This document shows, piece by piece, positions 20,371 to 30,941 of a DNA stretch of 64,000 nt. Positions within the stretch are counted from its first letter, which is position 1. Each line of letters starts with the position of its first letter. The notes beneath the pieces were generated by a model. That model was not told the origin of the DNA. It made no database searches and saw only the letters and a list, made by a program, of their open reading frames with translations. A program made the translations under genes and the position numbers. This stretch comes from Paraphoma chrysanthemicola (Eukaryota; Ascomycota; Dothideomycetes; Pleosporales; Phaeosphaeriaceae): positions 186,001 through 250,000 of the forward strand of contig JAGMWG010000016.1 of NCBI GenBank assembly GCA_020744225.1. Direction: 5' to 3'.

Positions 20371-23300
20371 ATTGGCGATATGTGGTTGTCTCTTTGGGCG
20401 ATTAGAAGCTGTAGATATTGCTGCGAGAGTCAATGGGAGTGTTGTGGTGTTGACGGCTGCTGCCTTGGTTTTGATGGTGAGGCGGGGCGGCGTTGTTTAA
20501 GCTGCGGCACGGACCTGTCATGCTACGTCATGTTTAAATGCCCAATTGAGCGCGTCGCGTGACGCTTTCCTGATCGGGATCGCCCGAAACAGCTTCGACT
20601 CAACAGCCTTCATTGACAATACTGAAATCAATCACGTGCGTGTAGCTAGGTATCATGATGTGATGTCGGCTCTCCACGACATTGTCCCAACTTCCGTCTC
20701 GACATGCGCAGATGCCATGCACGTCGCGTCGCCGTGCAGCTGGGTCGAGACGCGCGTCCCAAGGGGATGCGGAGATACTAAATGGACGGCAGCTCGTCAC
20801 GTTGGTCGAACCTAGAATGCCATTACCCATGTTTCCTACGGACGACTGTGACAAGACAGCATGAGCATCGCAAGAGGAGCAAAATATAACGCGATACCAG
20901 CACGATCGACTGAAAAGGACGCGAAGGGGACGTGGATGCGTGATTCTTGAATGCAGAAACAGGAAATGACAGACAGGAGACGGAGAGAAAGAGCTGGTGA
21001 CATTTCCCGCTAATTCAGACAAACTCAAGCGACACGATTCACCTCGATGGGTAGCACGCCGTCTTTGCCTGGTTAATGGAGATCGTCAAGTGACACATTC
21101 TCTATGTGGAGTGAAATCGGAAGTTAGTTGGCTTGCGATGAAGCTGCGCACCCCTGTCTGAATGATAACGACGAAGAAGGGACAAGCGAACCATGCAGAG
21201 GTGGTACTCAGCGCATCGCCAGCTGAACATATTTTCAGGTGCGGTGGCATTTGTGATGGTGCGTGGTCCAGCTTTCTTTCAGGCGCTGGCATTGAGAGGA
21301 TGAGTCTGCGATCATCGGGATCTTGTAATGGAGAGGGGAGCGACTTTGCATAGCAGCACGGACGACAATGACAGCTGGATTCATCGGCAAGTTCCATCCG
21401 GGGCGAGCAGTCGACAGGACCTCGGGATGCCTTAGGAGAGACTGGTTCAGGAAAGGCGAGGCGCCGCCAAAATGTCCACATTGCCGATACATGCAGACGA
21501 GGCTGGGCCTTGGGGCGGACCCAGATCGAGACATAAGTCGCTAATGAAGTGCAAGAATCACGGCATGGCGATGAATGCATGGGCTCCTGATACCTACCCC
21601 AGTAGAGCACACTCCGGTCAGCCCGCGTCAGCACACCTGTGCTTTGAATGGTGGAGCGATCAAACTACGAGCCTCGTATTCAGTGGTGCTATGAGCTCGG
21701 CACACATCATTGAATAGAATACCATCGAGCCTCCTTGCTCCTGAGCCATCACTCGCGCTCCACTGACCAGCATTCTCGTGCTTGAGTCGGCCCAAGACGT
21801 GCGCAACTTGAGAGGCTATCGTATTGACCCAACAAATCGCTGCTGACCGCGCCAAACTGGCGAAGTATCACTCCAGGGAGGTCTCCAATCTCTATGAGCT
21901 TGTATCACTATCAATCTCGATCTCAGGCCGCAGTCATCCACAAGGTCTAAAATGTGGCTGGCTTGCACTTCAGCTGGCTGATTGTGAGGGAATGCACAGA
22001 CGTGGAGCATTCCACGTGGTGCAACATGCATGCCGTCCTCGACATCACCAGGCTTTGCCCAGGAGCGATGAAAGTTACCCACCACACTAGCTGCCGACTC
22101 ACAGCGATCATCGGCATCCACATCTTGGCAACAAGAAGCCTTGCCGAGCAAATACGCTATCCGGGAGATCGGATCCAAACACTGAAGCGTCCACTCTACG
22201 ACAGCTACACTCCCAATACTATCGACTTTGAGCACTAAGTAGGTCTCTTCACGCTGTCGTACGTTGCTCGACATTTAGTTTGCCCCATCTGGAAAGCTAC
22301 GGCATACGCAATGCGGCCATAGCCCGGTTAATCAAGTGCCCAGGTTCAGCACGTTTACCACACCACAAGTCTACAGCCCAAAGTTCTGACGGAATATCAA
22401 GCGCTGTCGTGAAATGATCCACTCGGTCCTCCATCACAGAGTTTCGATCCGCGGAACGGATGAGCATCCTTCTTGGACCAGAGTTGATCGTGATGTGCCC
22501 CGCATCTTACTCATTCCCCATTACCATGCGCTTCGAGGCAGAAGCGAGGGCGAGATTCTTACCGCCGCCTGATACTTCCCGCGCATTATGTCTGTTGACC
22601 AATCGTGCCACACTGCCTTAAAACGATCGTCATACACAGGGTTTATATTTGGATCACCGGCACCAGACGCGCCGGTTCGGTACATAACTAATTCCATGAT
22701 CGGCCATGCCTGGCTTGCCAAGGAGAGTCACTGGCTAAGACTGGACGATGAGGTTCCCGCCCAATTCTCATACTTGCTTCATAGCTGCTCGCATTTTGGA
22801 GAGCTGCGGGCTGGGATGCATTTCGAGTGTTCCAAAGTGGAAAACATACTGCGTCAGATGCAGCGATCAACCCCATCCGGTTTGTGGTACGCTATGACCG
22901 CGCTGACAGGTGAACGTCATGCTCACGTGCCCAGCCTTATAGTCGGAAGATTAAGCCTTATCGATAGTGCTGGTGCAGGCTGCCGTTGGCATATTCTAGA
23001 ATGGCAAATCAAGCCTTGCCAGCGTACACCCGCCGCCATGGGGAAAGAGGTTCGGGGATTTCCATGTGTCACACTTTCCCCGGGGTGGACGGCTCACCTG
23101 CCAAGGCGCTTCCCCGCGTCGCGTCTACATCGCGTCTGGGGTCGTTCACGCTCGACCTCTCAGCTTCTCACGATTTTGGACCATCTCACTCTTGACGCAA
23201 CGGCATCTTCGGCGCCTTTCTTTGAGTTCTGTTAAGCGTCTTGGTCAATACGCCCAACTGGGATCCACCACCTCGATCGTGATGGCTCGCAACACTCGAC

Positions 23301-23876
23301 ATTGACAGAGAGCTACGGCCAAGAGCGCCGCAACGACCGTTGGTGCTTCAGTAGACAGCGGGAAGGCGCGGTTCCGGTACCAAACCTCTCAACAGCATCC
23401 TTCGAGGAGACGGAGCCGTGTCCGCGTCCTGGGAAATGTCTAGGCAATATTTCCTGCATGCGCCTGCCAACAGCAACATAGAGTATCAGCTCACAGCAAA
23501 CACCACGATGTCATGACGTTGGGTGCGATCATATCCTTCTCGGGGGCGGCGGGCTATCCTTACGCGCCACTTGCAGCTCCAGCATGGTACTTTCGGCTGG
23601 CGACCAAGACCTCTAGGCTTGATTCAGTGTGGAGAATCGATACTCCTAGACGTAAGTGCGCAGATACCTCTCTGGGATATCCTCTTCAATCCAGATTCAG
23701 ACAGAGGATCGAAGAGCGCCCTCGACGTATAAAGAGTGGAGGGATTCACCTCTCATTCAAGGCATCAGCTCCTCGTCAGACTCGATCGCCTCATCTTCTG
23801 AACGGTCTTCTACCGATCGCTTTTATTCTATCGTTTCACTGTTCTTTCGCTCCACCAACAATCACCACACACCAAC
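20371..23876. other. Gene-poor 3.5 kb stretch
   Basis: Many overlapping frames occur on both strands, but none combines an ATG, sensible composition and recognisable motifs. On the minus strand, 22721-22563 reads like a real exon (DPNINPVYDDRF...) and ends at a GTAAGA donor, but has no identifiable neighbours. A minus frame 22274-21816 has an ATG (152 aa) but atypical composition. Read as decayed or non-coding sequence; the last 300 bp form the promoter of the 23877 gene. Confidence 0.4.
23728..23733 (+). promoter_or_regulatory. TATA box
   Basis: TATAAA lies 149 bp upstream of the ATG at 23877, followed by a C/T-rich leader with CCACCAACAATCACCACAC immediately before the start codon, a typical fungal 5' UTR. 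Confidence 0.5.
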
Positions 23877-24881
23877 ATGAGGTTCACCCAAGCGGCTTTT
23901 GTCGCAATCCTCGCGGCCACGGTTGCTGCAAAGCCGATCGTAGGCCGTTCTGACGACCTGAAGAAGGCGGAGGACGACTACAAGAAATGCTGCGAGTACC
24001 GCGACAAGTATGATCCTAAGAAGGTCTGCGAACCACCACAGCGTAAGCTTGCTCAGATCTAGTCGAGACATGAGCACAGCACTGACATCATTACAGACAA
24101 GCCTGAGAAGCCCAAGGATGAGCACAAGCCCGAAAAGCCAAAAGACGAGCACAAGCCTGAGAAACCGAAAGAGGACGAACACAAGCCCGAAAAGCCGAAA
24201 GATGAGCACAAGCCCGAGAAGCCCAAGGATGATGAGCACAAGCCCGAAAAGCCTAAGGACGAACACAAGCCTGAGAAGCCAAAGGATGAGCACAAGCCTG
24301 AAAAGCCTAAGGACGAGCACAAGCCTGAGAAGCCGAAAGATGAGCACAAGCCCGAGAAGCCGAAAGATGAGCACAAGCCCGAGAAGCCAAAGGATGAGCA
24401 TAAGCCTGAAAAGCCCAAGGACGAGCATAAGCCTGAGAAGCCTAAAGACGAACACAAGCCAGAACCAAAGCCCGAACACAAACCAGAGAAGCCGAAGGAC
24501 GAACATAAGCCTAAGCCTGAGCCAAAGCCAGAGCACAAGCCGGAACCCAAGCCAGAACACAAGCCGGAACCCAAGCCAGAACACAAGCCGGAACCCAAGC
24601 CAGAACACAAGCCGGAACCCAAGCCAGAACACAAGCCTGAGCCAAAGCCAGACCATAAGCCTGAGCCAAAGCCAGAGCACAAGCCGGAACCCAAGCCAGA
24701 ACACAAGCCGGAACCCAAGCCAGAACACAAGCCTGAGCCGAAGCCAGAGCACAAGCCTGAGCCAAAGCCCAAAGAAGAGCCCAAGAAGGACGACAAAAAA
24801 TACGGCTACTACACCTTCGGCGAGGAAATCACGCTCAAGTGCGAGCACGGCAAGATTGTTGTCTCTGGCAAGGCTTACTAA
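23877..24881 (+). CDS. Secreted KPEKPKDEH/KPEPKPEH tandem-repeat protein
   Basis: Two exons, 23877-24042 and 24097-24881, with a 54-nt intron (GTAAGC...CTGAC...TTACAG), 316 aa. Residues 1-18 are a signal peptide (MRFTQAAFVAILAATVAA). A short charged head follows with a CC pair (YKKCCEYRDKY). The bulk is repeats: 13 consecutive 9-10-residue KPEKPKDEH-type units plus one more, then about eleven 8-residue KPEPKPEH-type units. It ends in a globular-looking tail with one cysteine (YGYYTFGEEITLKCEHG). It is predicted to be secreted, extended, highly charged and rich in Lys/Glu/Pro, perhaps wall-associated or metal/polyanion-binding through its many His; this is inference only. The repeat is nearly perfect at DNA level in places, so copy number should vary among strains. 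Confidence 0.85.
24099..24760 (+). repeat. Coding minisatellite: 27-bp then 24-bp tandem units
   Basis: The first block has 27-bp units (with 30-bp variants) encoding KPEKPKDEH. The second has 24-bp units encoding KPEPKPEH, of which several consecutive copies (about 24538-24634 and 24680-24728) are identical. Identity of neighbouring copies points to recent expansion or homogenisation. Confidence 0.9.
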
Positions 24882-25599
24882 GCTACTTGCAATACACGGT
24901 AACACGGTATTTCAGTGGAGGAATCTTGCAAATGCATATCTGGGTCTGCGTGACTCACCTACTCGAGAGAGAATGGCTCTTACGCGCGCCACTGGCCAAG
25001 AGGTCAGGCGCTTCTTTTCATTGCTATGATTGCGATGTCTATGGTTCACGGCCGATATATTTGTATGTATATGACGATCGCTACGGGCCTGCGAGAGCTC
25101 ACTGAAGTCGATCCTTAATGAGTAATACGATAATGCTCTTCCAATTATTTGCTCTTGTTGCTGTGTGTCCCTAGTGCTTCCGCACTGAAAGTGTGTGAGG
25201 AAATAGCTGATATCGACTGGGGCCCAGTGAGCAGCCTGGAGGTTGACTCGGAGGTTTAGTGAAAAGTTGATCACGCAGCGTGGAAGTCTTCAGGTCCTTA
25301 TTACCATCACTCAATTCGTTGGCCTAAAGGTCCTCGCACTGAATTACACGGCGGATTGAGCACCGTGTAGGTGGCTCTTGATTGACTGCACTGCTTACAA
25401 TCGAGAGTTGTGGCATCGTGCAGCTGCGAAGATCTCTCATCGTTGGGTATTCATTGGTTAGCTCACAAGCTCACACTGGCAGTGAGGCCTAGGAGTGGTG
25501 AGGATAGGGGTGTCAATCGTGAAAATCTAGTGCCAGAGTCTTTCTGTGCTAGACCCACAGCCCAGGCTTTCCACAGCGCGAGAGGCCTCCGGAGTTTCA

Positions 25600-25686
25600 A
25601 AGGTTGAAGCCCAGTCGGATATACTGGCTATTCAGCGGGCTTTGCAGTTCTACCGCTCGAACGAGAACGAGGCTAAGCAGGGTGCG
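25600..25686 (-). repeat. Dispersed repeat, inverted copy of 15533-15622
   Basis: Read on the minus strand it matches 15533-15622, including GCAAAGCCCGCTGAATAGCC. It is separated from the copy B segment by about 385 bp and lies in the opposite relative orientation to the arrangement at 15 kb. Confidence 0.75.
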
Positions 25687-26070
25687 TACTTTAGCACTAC
25701 AACGCTGAAAATTTGGCGGTGGTTCAGAATGGAACAACGTTAGAGGAAGAATTTTGAAACCATACTGTTCGAATGAAGTAGTAACAGGACTGGTCACTCG
25801 TTGTGATTTGATCCAGCAGTCTGAAGTATGTCGCTACATTTTTTCCAGGATGCAATGCGACAGCCAGGAGGTCGTCAGTACTTTATTGCGGTAGATGGCT
25901 CGTGGAGGCAGTTTGAGAGCGTGCTTGTATCAAATGAAAGCTTGCATGACAGAGCGCACTAGTGATTTTCGTACCGGCCTTCTGGTTTCAAACGAAAGAG
26001 GTGCATAACAACGTTCCTATGAGGACAAGTATGTGGACAAGCTGTCCGTTTTGGCCTTGGATACACCTGA

Positions 26071-26272
26071 CAGTGTGCTTTCGATTTCTAGCTATGCAAG
26101 ATTGAAAGACTTTCAGCCACGTGAAAATCCCATGAAATCACTTTATCTTCAAAAGGTTGGCTGAACTTATACGTGAGTCACTTGAGCTTTGTTTACAAGT
26201 GTTTACACTAGCGAGGAAGTCTTCATGCTGATATCGCAATTGTCATAAACTTCCCGAAAGATGCTGAGTCAT
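26071..26272 (+). repeat. Dispersed repeat, copy B of the 200-bp segment
   Basis: Direct copy of 15301-15497, about 10.8 kb away. Similarity starts abruptly at CAGTG and fades after GAAAGATGC.GAGT. Confidence 0.75.
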
Positions 26273-26679
26273 TGCTGGGTAGTTCGGCGCCCATTTTACT
26301 GTCCATGGCAAGTAGAAGCAAGTAACAAGATGGAGGAGATCTCTCTGAATTGACTATCGAGTATCTACCTCACTTTTTTTCCTGGTTTTCTGTTCTGTAT
26401 CATGTGTTCTCTCCTCCGTAATGCCAATACGCTCCTGTAAAGACTGGACAATCATATGATCCGCTCATCAAGAAAATCAAGAATTCCCAAGGCAAACAAA
26501 TGAAACTATCACACTGTGCAACGGCACAATGCGAATAACTTTTGAAGATCCGTGACTAGAAAACCATCAATGAGCGCATTTCGACCCATTTTCACTCCAA
26601 GGATCAAATGAGACTATAGCCATAAAAAGCGAAGAGTATTTAGTCCATCTACGGTCTCTTGAATCGTGTTCGCACATTG

Positions 26680-27774
26680 CTATACGCTAGGATAATCATT
26701 GCCGAAGGCTCGCACGGGCTCACCAATGCGAACATTTGCGTTCTCTGGAGGAGCATGGATAGGAGATTGTCCGTCTTCCTGTTTTTCTTCTCCGGCACTT
26801 TCCTGTCCGGCCGGCGCACGCTCCCGACCGTCTGAGAGGTCAAGCAGTTGGCGCGTAGAAGAAGGGTCGTAGCTCTCTAAAGATAGTTCTTCAGGGGCAG
26901 TAACGCTCTCCAGCTCTGAATCGGTCATGTAGTCGAGCGCCATGGCACCTTGCAGAGGTGGCCTTTCGACCTCGATTGTTGTTGAGTTTCGGTTTGGCCT
27001 TTCTGTCACCTCGTTTACCGGAGGTCTCTTGCAAGATGTATCGCAAGACACAGAAAGCTGCATGGAGTCGCTCGTGCGAAATTCCGTCGACGTAAGTGTA
27101 CTTTTGTAGATACAGGCTAAGGTCGCCGGGCCACCACTGCTCACAGCCTTTGTTCATTTCGGGATGAGTCCTCAGCAAGCGCAGCATGGTGACCATGAAA
27201 GATGCCACGATTCTCTCTCGGGGTTGAGACAATGGCCACCGCGTCGCATCCATGGGACAGCCCTGCTCAATGTCCTCTTCGGTAATTCCCTTGCTCTTCT
27301 TTGCGTAGCTGAATAGCTCGGTCTTTGCGGTCATTATCCATCGCTGTGGGTAATGACTCTCTGCTGCATCGAACTTGTTCGCTGCTGATTGAACAAACTT
27401 GTGAAGATACGACGAAGTCTCGCTGACCGCCTCAGTTACCAAATCAGTGAGATTGGCATTCTTCTCGAAGTTGGCATACTGTGCCACCCAAATGGTATCA
27501 GTGAACTTGGCATCAAGCACACGAACCCCTAGAGGATTAATTTTTCTTGCCTTGGCTACCGCGACTGCTCGGGAATGCAGCAATCTCTTGTCTTTTTTCG
27601 GTTTCTGAGTGTTCACAGTCGCGACGGCCTGTCGACCTTTCAGTGTCTTGGATATTGCTAACAGAAATCAGTGTGCATCTCCTACAATATGTCAAGGTTC
27701 GGCTTACCAGTTTTCGTTGAGTTCGCGATTTTGGCTGCAAGTCCACGGCCAGAAGGCGGCGTTTCTTTCGCCAT
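26680..27774 (-). CDS. Uncharacterised lineage-specific protein (about 322 aa)
   Basis: Best model has three exons: 27774-27708, 27657-27102 and 27025-26680. Intron 1 (50 nt, GTAAGC...CTGAT...GTTAG) is well supported and joins MAKETPPSGRGLAAKIANST to TLKGRQAVATVN. Intron 2 (76 nt, GTACAC...AAGAG) is inferred because coding character switches frame between 27150 and 27020; its exact sites are uncertain. The N-terminus is basic with no signal peptide. The middle is helical with aromatic/Trp motifs (YPQRWIM; CEQWWPGDLSLYL). The C-terminus is acidic and S/P/E-rich. No known domain was recognised. It sits alone among repeats, which suggests a young or transferred gene. Confidence 0.55.
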
Positions 27775-30700
27775 AGTTCAGTTGCCGGATATCCCCGATT
27801 GTAGAAATTTGACGGCAAGGAACACTACCAGTACCCCACAATCGTGCACAATGCGGGCTGGAGTACACCCTAGGAATTCCAAAGATGTGCAGAGTTGGTG
27901 TCGAAGAAGTGGAGCACAATGTCCCCAATTGTAGAAACTTGATACCGGCGGCCGCAGTGACCGGTGGCCAAACGTGCAGCCGTGCTGAGAAGAGGTGTCA
28001 ATTCAGACCGAAAATGTATGGAAGCGAGAATCTGGGAGCCTGGTGTGCTGGAGATACTGTAGTGGAATCGAGCCTCGAGTTGAGCGATCGTGGCGAAAGG
28101 TCGCACGGTGAGGAGCTGTAGATCCGCAATTGTCGAAAAGTGCTAGTATAGCAAGAGAAGAAGCTGTAAAGAAGAAATGATGGTGATGGAGTAAAGGAGG
28201 TTGGGTTGAGAAGGGCCCAAGGAGGGTTAAATGGACGACCTGAGGAATCCACAGTAGTGGAGACTGAGTCGTTCAGCTTCAAACGTATATAATCTCGAAT
28301 GGAGATTTGAGATACGGGATGAGAGTCACGAAACAGCTGCAAGGTTTGCAAAGTACGCGAAGTCGAGGCATCAAGCACGCAAGCCGCGGTATTTCATCAC
28401 CGTGGAAACTGGGTACAGCAGCTTGAAGTGTAGAGAAACTCACATGGCGATTCAAGCTACGACACGACACGAGAGTTGTAAATTAGCACTACATCCGTGG
28501 AGTTTGAGTTCAGCAAGGAAGCGAATGAAGTCACAAATATGAAGATTAGGTGCAAGTGCTTGCTGCGTACACATCTCGAATTTCAAATCGAAATTCTTGG
28601 TTCGAGCATCAAGAACATTGTATGTTCGTTAGGTATACTAATCCCACAGCTTTGCGGGGCCAGACTGCGAGGAGCGGAGGAGTTGGAATGAAGAAGTATT
28701 GAGACCGCTGTACCCCAATTCCACATGAATGAGTTTATAAAGCATGGTCATCTTTGGGAGATGAGGGCGCAGAAAATGTTACAGTTGCGCTTTTATTCTC
28801 TTGGATGTCGCACGATGTACCTCTCGCAACATCAGACTGTTGAAATCAAGATGCTCTGCCCTTCACGAAATGAAATGAAAGTACCAGAAAAATCCCATAT
28901 TCTAGCAGCACCCGATTGCTGAACTCGGTACGCTCCCTGAACTTCCATGGTATGGCAATAAGCAAAAAGTCAAAGCAAAATTGCATCCCATAGCATTTAC
29001 CATTACTTATGTGTAGAGGAACACTTCCTTCAACCCAGTGCAAGCCAGTACCACCGTCTGTACACCCTGCTGTGTCCGCGCATGTAGTTTCGGCAGTCCT
29101 GCCAAGGTTTTCAAGAGCAGACCGTCACGAGAAGGCGGCTGCAGATGTTGATGTAGATTTAACTATCTCCAGGTGAGAAGGTTCTTGAAGGGAGACCGTT
29201 GTTGAAGTCGCTGACGAAAGTGAACATGGGTACCAAACTGAGGAGTTCGTGCACTGCTGAGCCACCGTACTCATGCTACGCATCAGCCACAGTAGGCAGG
29301 CTCAAAGCACCGGTAATGATCTAGCTATGATCAAATTGTTGCTAGTTGGTCGTGGCATACATGACAAAGAGTCTGTAAGCGCCATCGATGAGATCCATTC
29401 TGCTATCACGACATGAGAGATCCGATACGAGTCGCCGCTCTGAATCTGGCTCGGTGATGGTCCAATACTTCCTGCGCATAGTATAGTCTCATATGTAGCT
29501 TTCAGAATCACAGTCATCTATTATAAGTTCAATGCACTTCCCGTACCTGTGATCATTGATCATAGGCGTGGAATGTTAGGAGGTGGTTGGCAAGTGGTTG
29601 CCAGGCAGTCAGACCAACCACGTCTCGATCTCTTGCCAACCACCGGCCAACCACTTGCCAACCACCTCGCAACTGCTTGTCGTCCTGAATAGAGCTAGTA
29701 TCAAGACAAGGTCGACTGCGAAACTGTTCGTCTCTCTGAAGTTGTCTATAAGTATGATCACAACTTCTGGCACAATCTTCGTGCGTATGATCAGCGAAAG
29801 TTCGGTACGATGAGACCCATAGACTTGTCTGCATGCTGTTGGGGCGCTGCATGTATAAGATTTGTCAGTTGGTACCAATAGCGAGCACGCGCGGCAGCGA
29901 GCCCGTGGTTGGATCGTTTGTGTTGGTGCAGTTGGCGCTCATTGTTGATAGCACAAAGATTTCTAGTTATTACGTTGGTTTGTGAGCGAGATTGGTGGAT
30001 GAGAGAAATGAGGTTACGAGCGTGGTTACCAAAAGATTTTTATTCTACCCAAACTCCAATTCCACAACTGTGGAGACTCGGCGGTAGGAGAATAATCGAG
30101 TATGAGGTCGATTGGGAATTTTGCACGCGTCCTGAGCTGATGCACCGATTACTTTACAAGCCTGTTCAGCGATTGTCGATCGAATGTTTCGGTCACCGTT
30201 GACGTAATGGAACTGTTTTGATTGTCTAACGCGGCGGAAATTCATACGAGGACTATATGTGGTCAACGTAACATGAGAAAGGCTTTTGAATCGGCAAGAG
30301 AGGACCGTCCGAAAATAGGCACTAGGTCGCATGTGAGACGATTGTATTTAGAAAACGAGAGTTATTGGCCAAAATTGGTGGCCTCGTTGGAGCCGACTGA
30401 TATGGCTAGCGAGAAGCTCCTTTTGCAAGCTTCGACCCCTGTCACGTTCGGTGTAACTTTGTCGACAGCAGCGACAACACAAGACCCAAGCATTCACTTT
30501 ATTAAAGCACTGCGAGGCCTTGCGATTTCATGCATACTAGTTCATATTGTATTGCATGCCAATGAGCTTCATGGTCGCAGTCTGAAGGCTGGTGTTGCAA
30601 TTCCTCGACCATTTTCGGGGGTATTTGACCATCACGACATAATTCTTCCGGTGATCGCGCAACATGAACACCCCACGGCAGAGCGCGGATCTTATCAAGA

Positions 30701-30941
30701 CCCACGCTACTAGAGATTCGCACGAACGATCCTGCATAACGGTCTGTAGCGATCTCTTCTTTCGATTAAGCTTTACTCCACTTTTACGGACAGTAGCTAC
30801 ACATGCACTCATCTCCGATATGACGGCAAGCTCGTTTTTTCGAGATTCTATTGCGTGCTCGCATATACGGGAGACATAAGAGCGCTCACGAAAGCATATT
30901 GGCTTCTCCGCTATCAAACAAGGATCCAACACAGCGACAGG
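27775..30941. other. Gene-poor AT-rich stretch with inverted repeat
   Basis: About 3.2 kb without a supported gene. Just upstream of the 27774 start, a 22-bp element (A/G)TCCCC(G/A)ATTGTAGAAA.TTGA occurs at 27791-27812 and again at 27921-27942, differing only by transitions. Further on lies the long inverted repeat at 29580-29668. The last kilobase is presumably the PL4 gene promoter. Confidence 0.5.
29580..29668. repeat. Perfect 21-bp inverted repeat with 47-bp spacer
   Basis: Arms 29580-29600 and 29648-29668 are exact reverse complements (GAGGTGGTTGGCAAGTGGTTG). The spacer carries further CCAACCAC units, so the whole 89 bp can fold into a hairpin. Relatives of the arm occur at 15704-15741 and 16517-16541. 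Could be a small MITE or a pair of transposon ends. Confidence 0.85.

Larger units (their letters stand above)
24882..26679. other. Gene-poor, AT-rich repeat-bearing stretch
   Basis: About 1.8 kb without a supported gene. It contains two dispersed repeat segments, at 25600-25686 and 26071-26272. Confidence 0.5.

Noticed and set aside
22588..23235. Plus-strand frame of 215 codons.
   Set aside because: Composition is unlike the neighbours and it overlaps a more protein-like antisense segment (22721-22563) that ends at a good donor.
23862..24905. A 347-codon antisense frame and a second 245-codon antisense frame over the repeat gene (poly-LVFWLGF and poly-GLCSGF).
   Set aside because: They are artefacts of the Lys/Glu/Pro/His codon repeats, which contain no stops on the other strand. 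The sense frame has a signal peptide, a proper intron and a non-repetitive tail.
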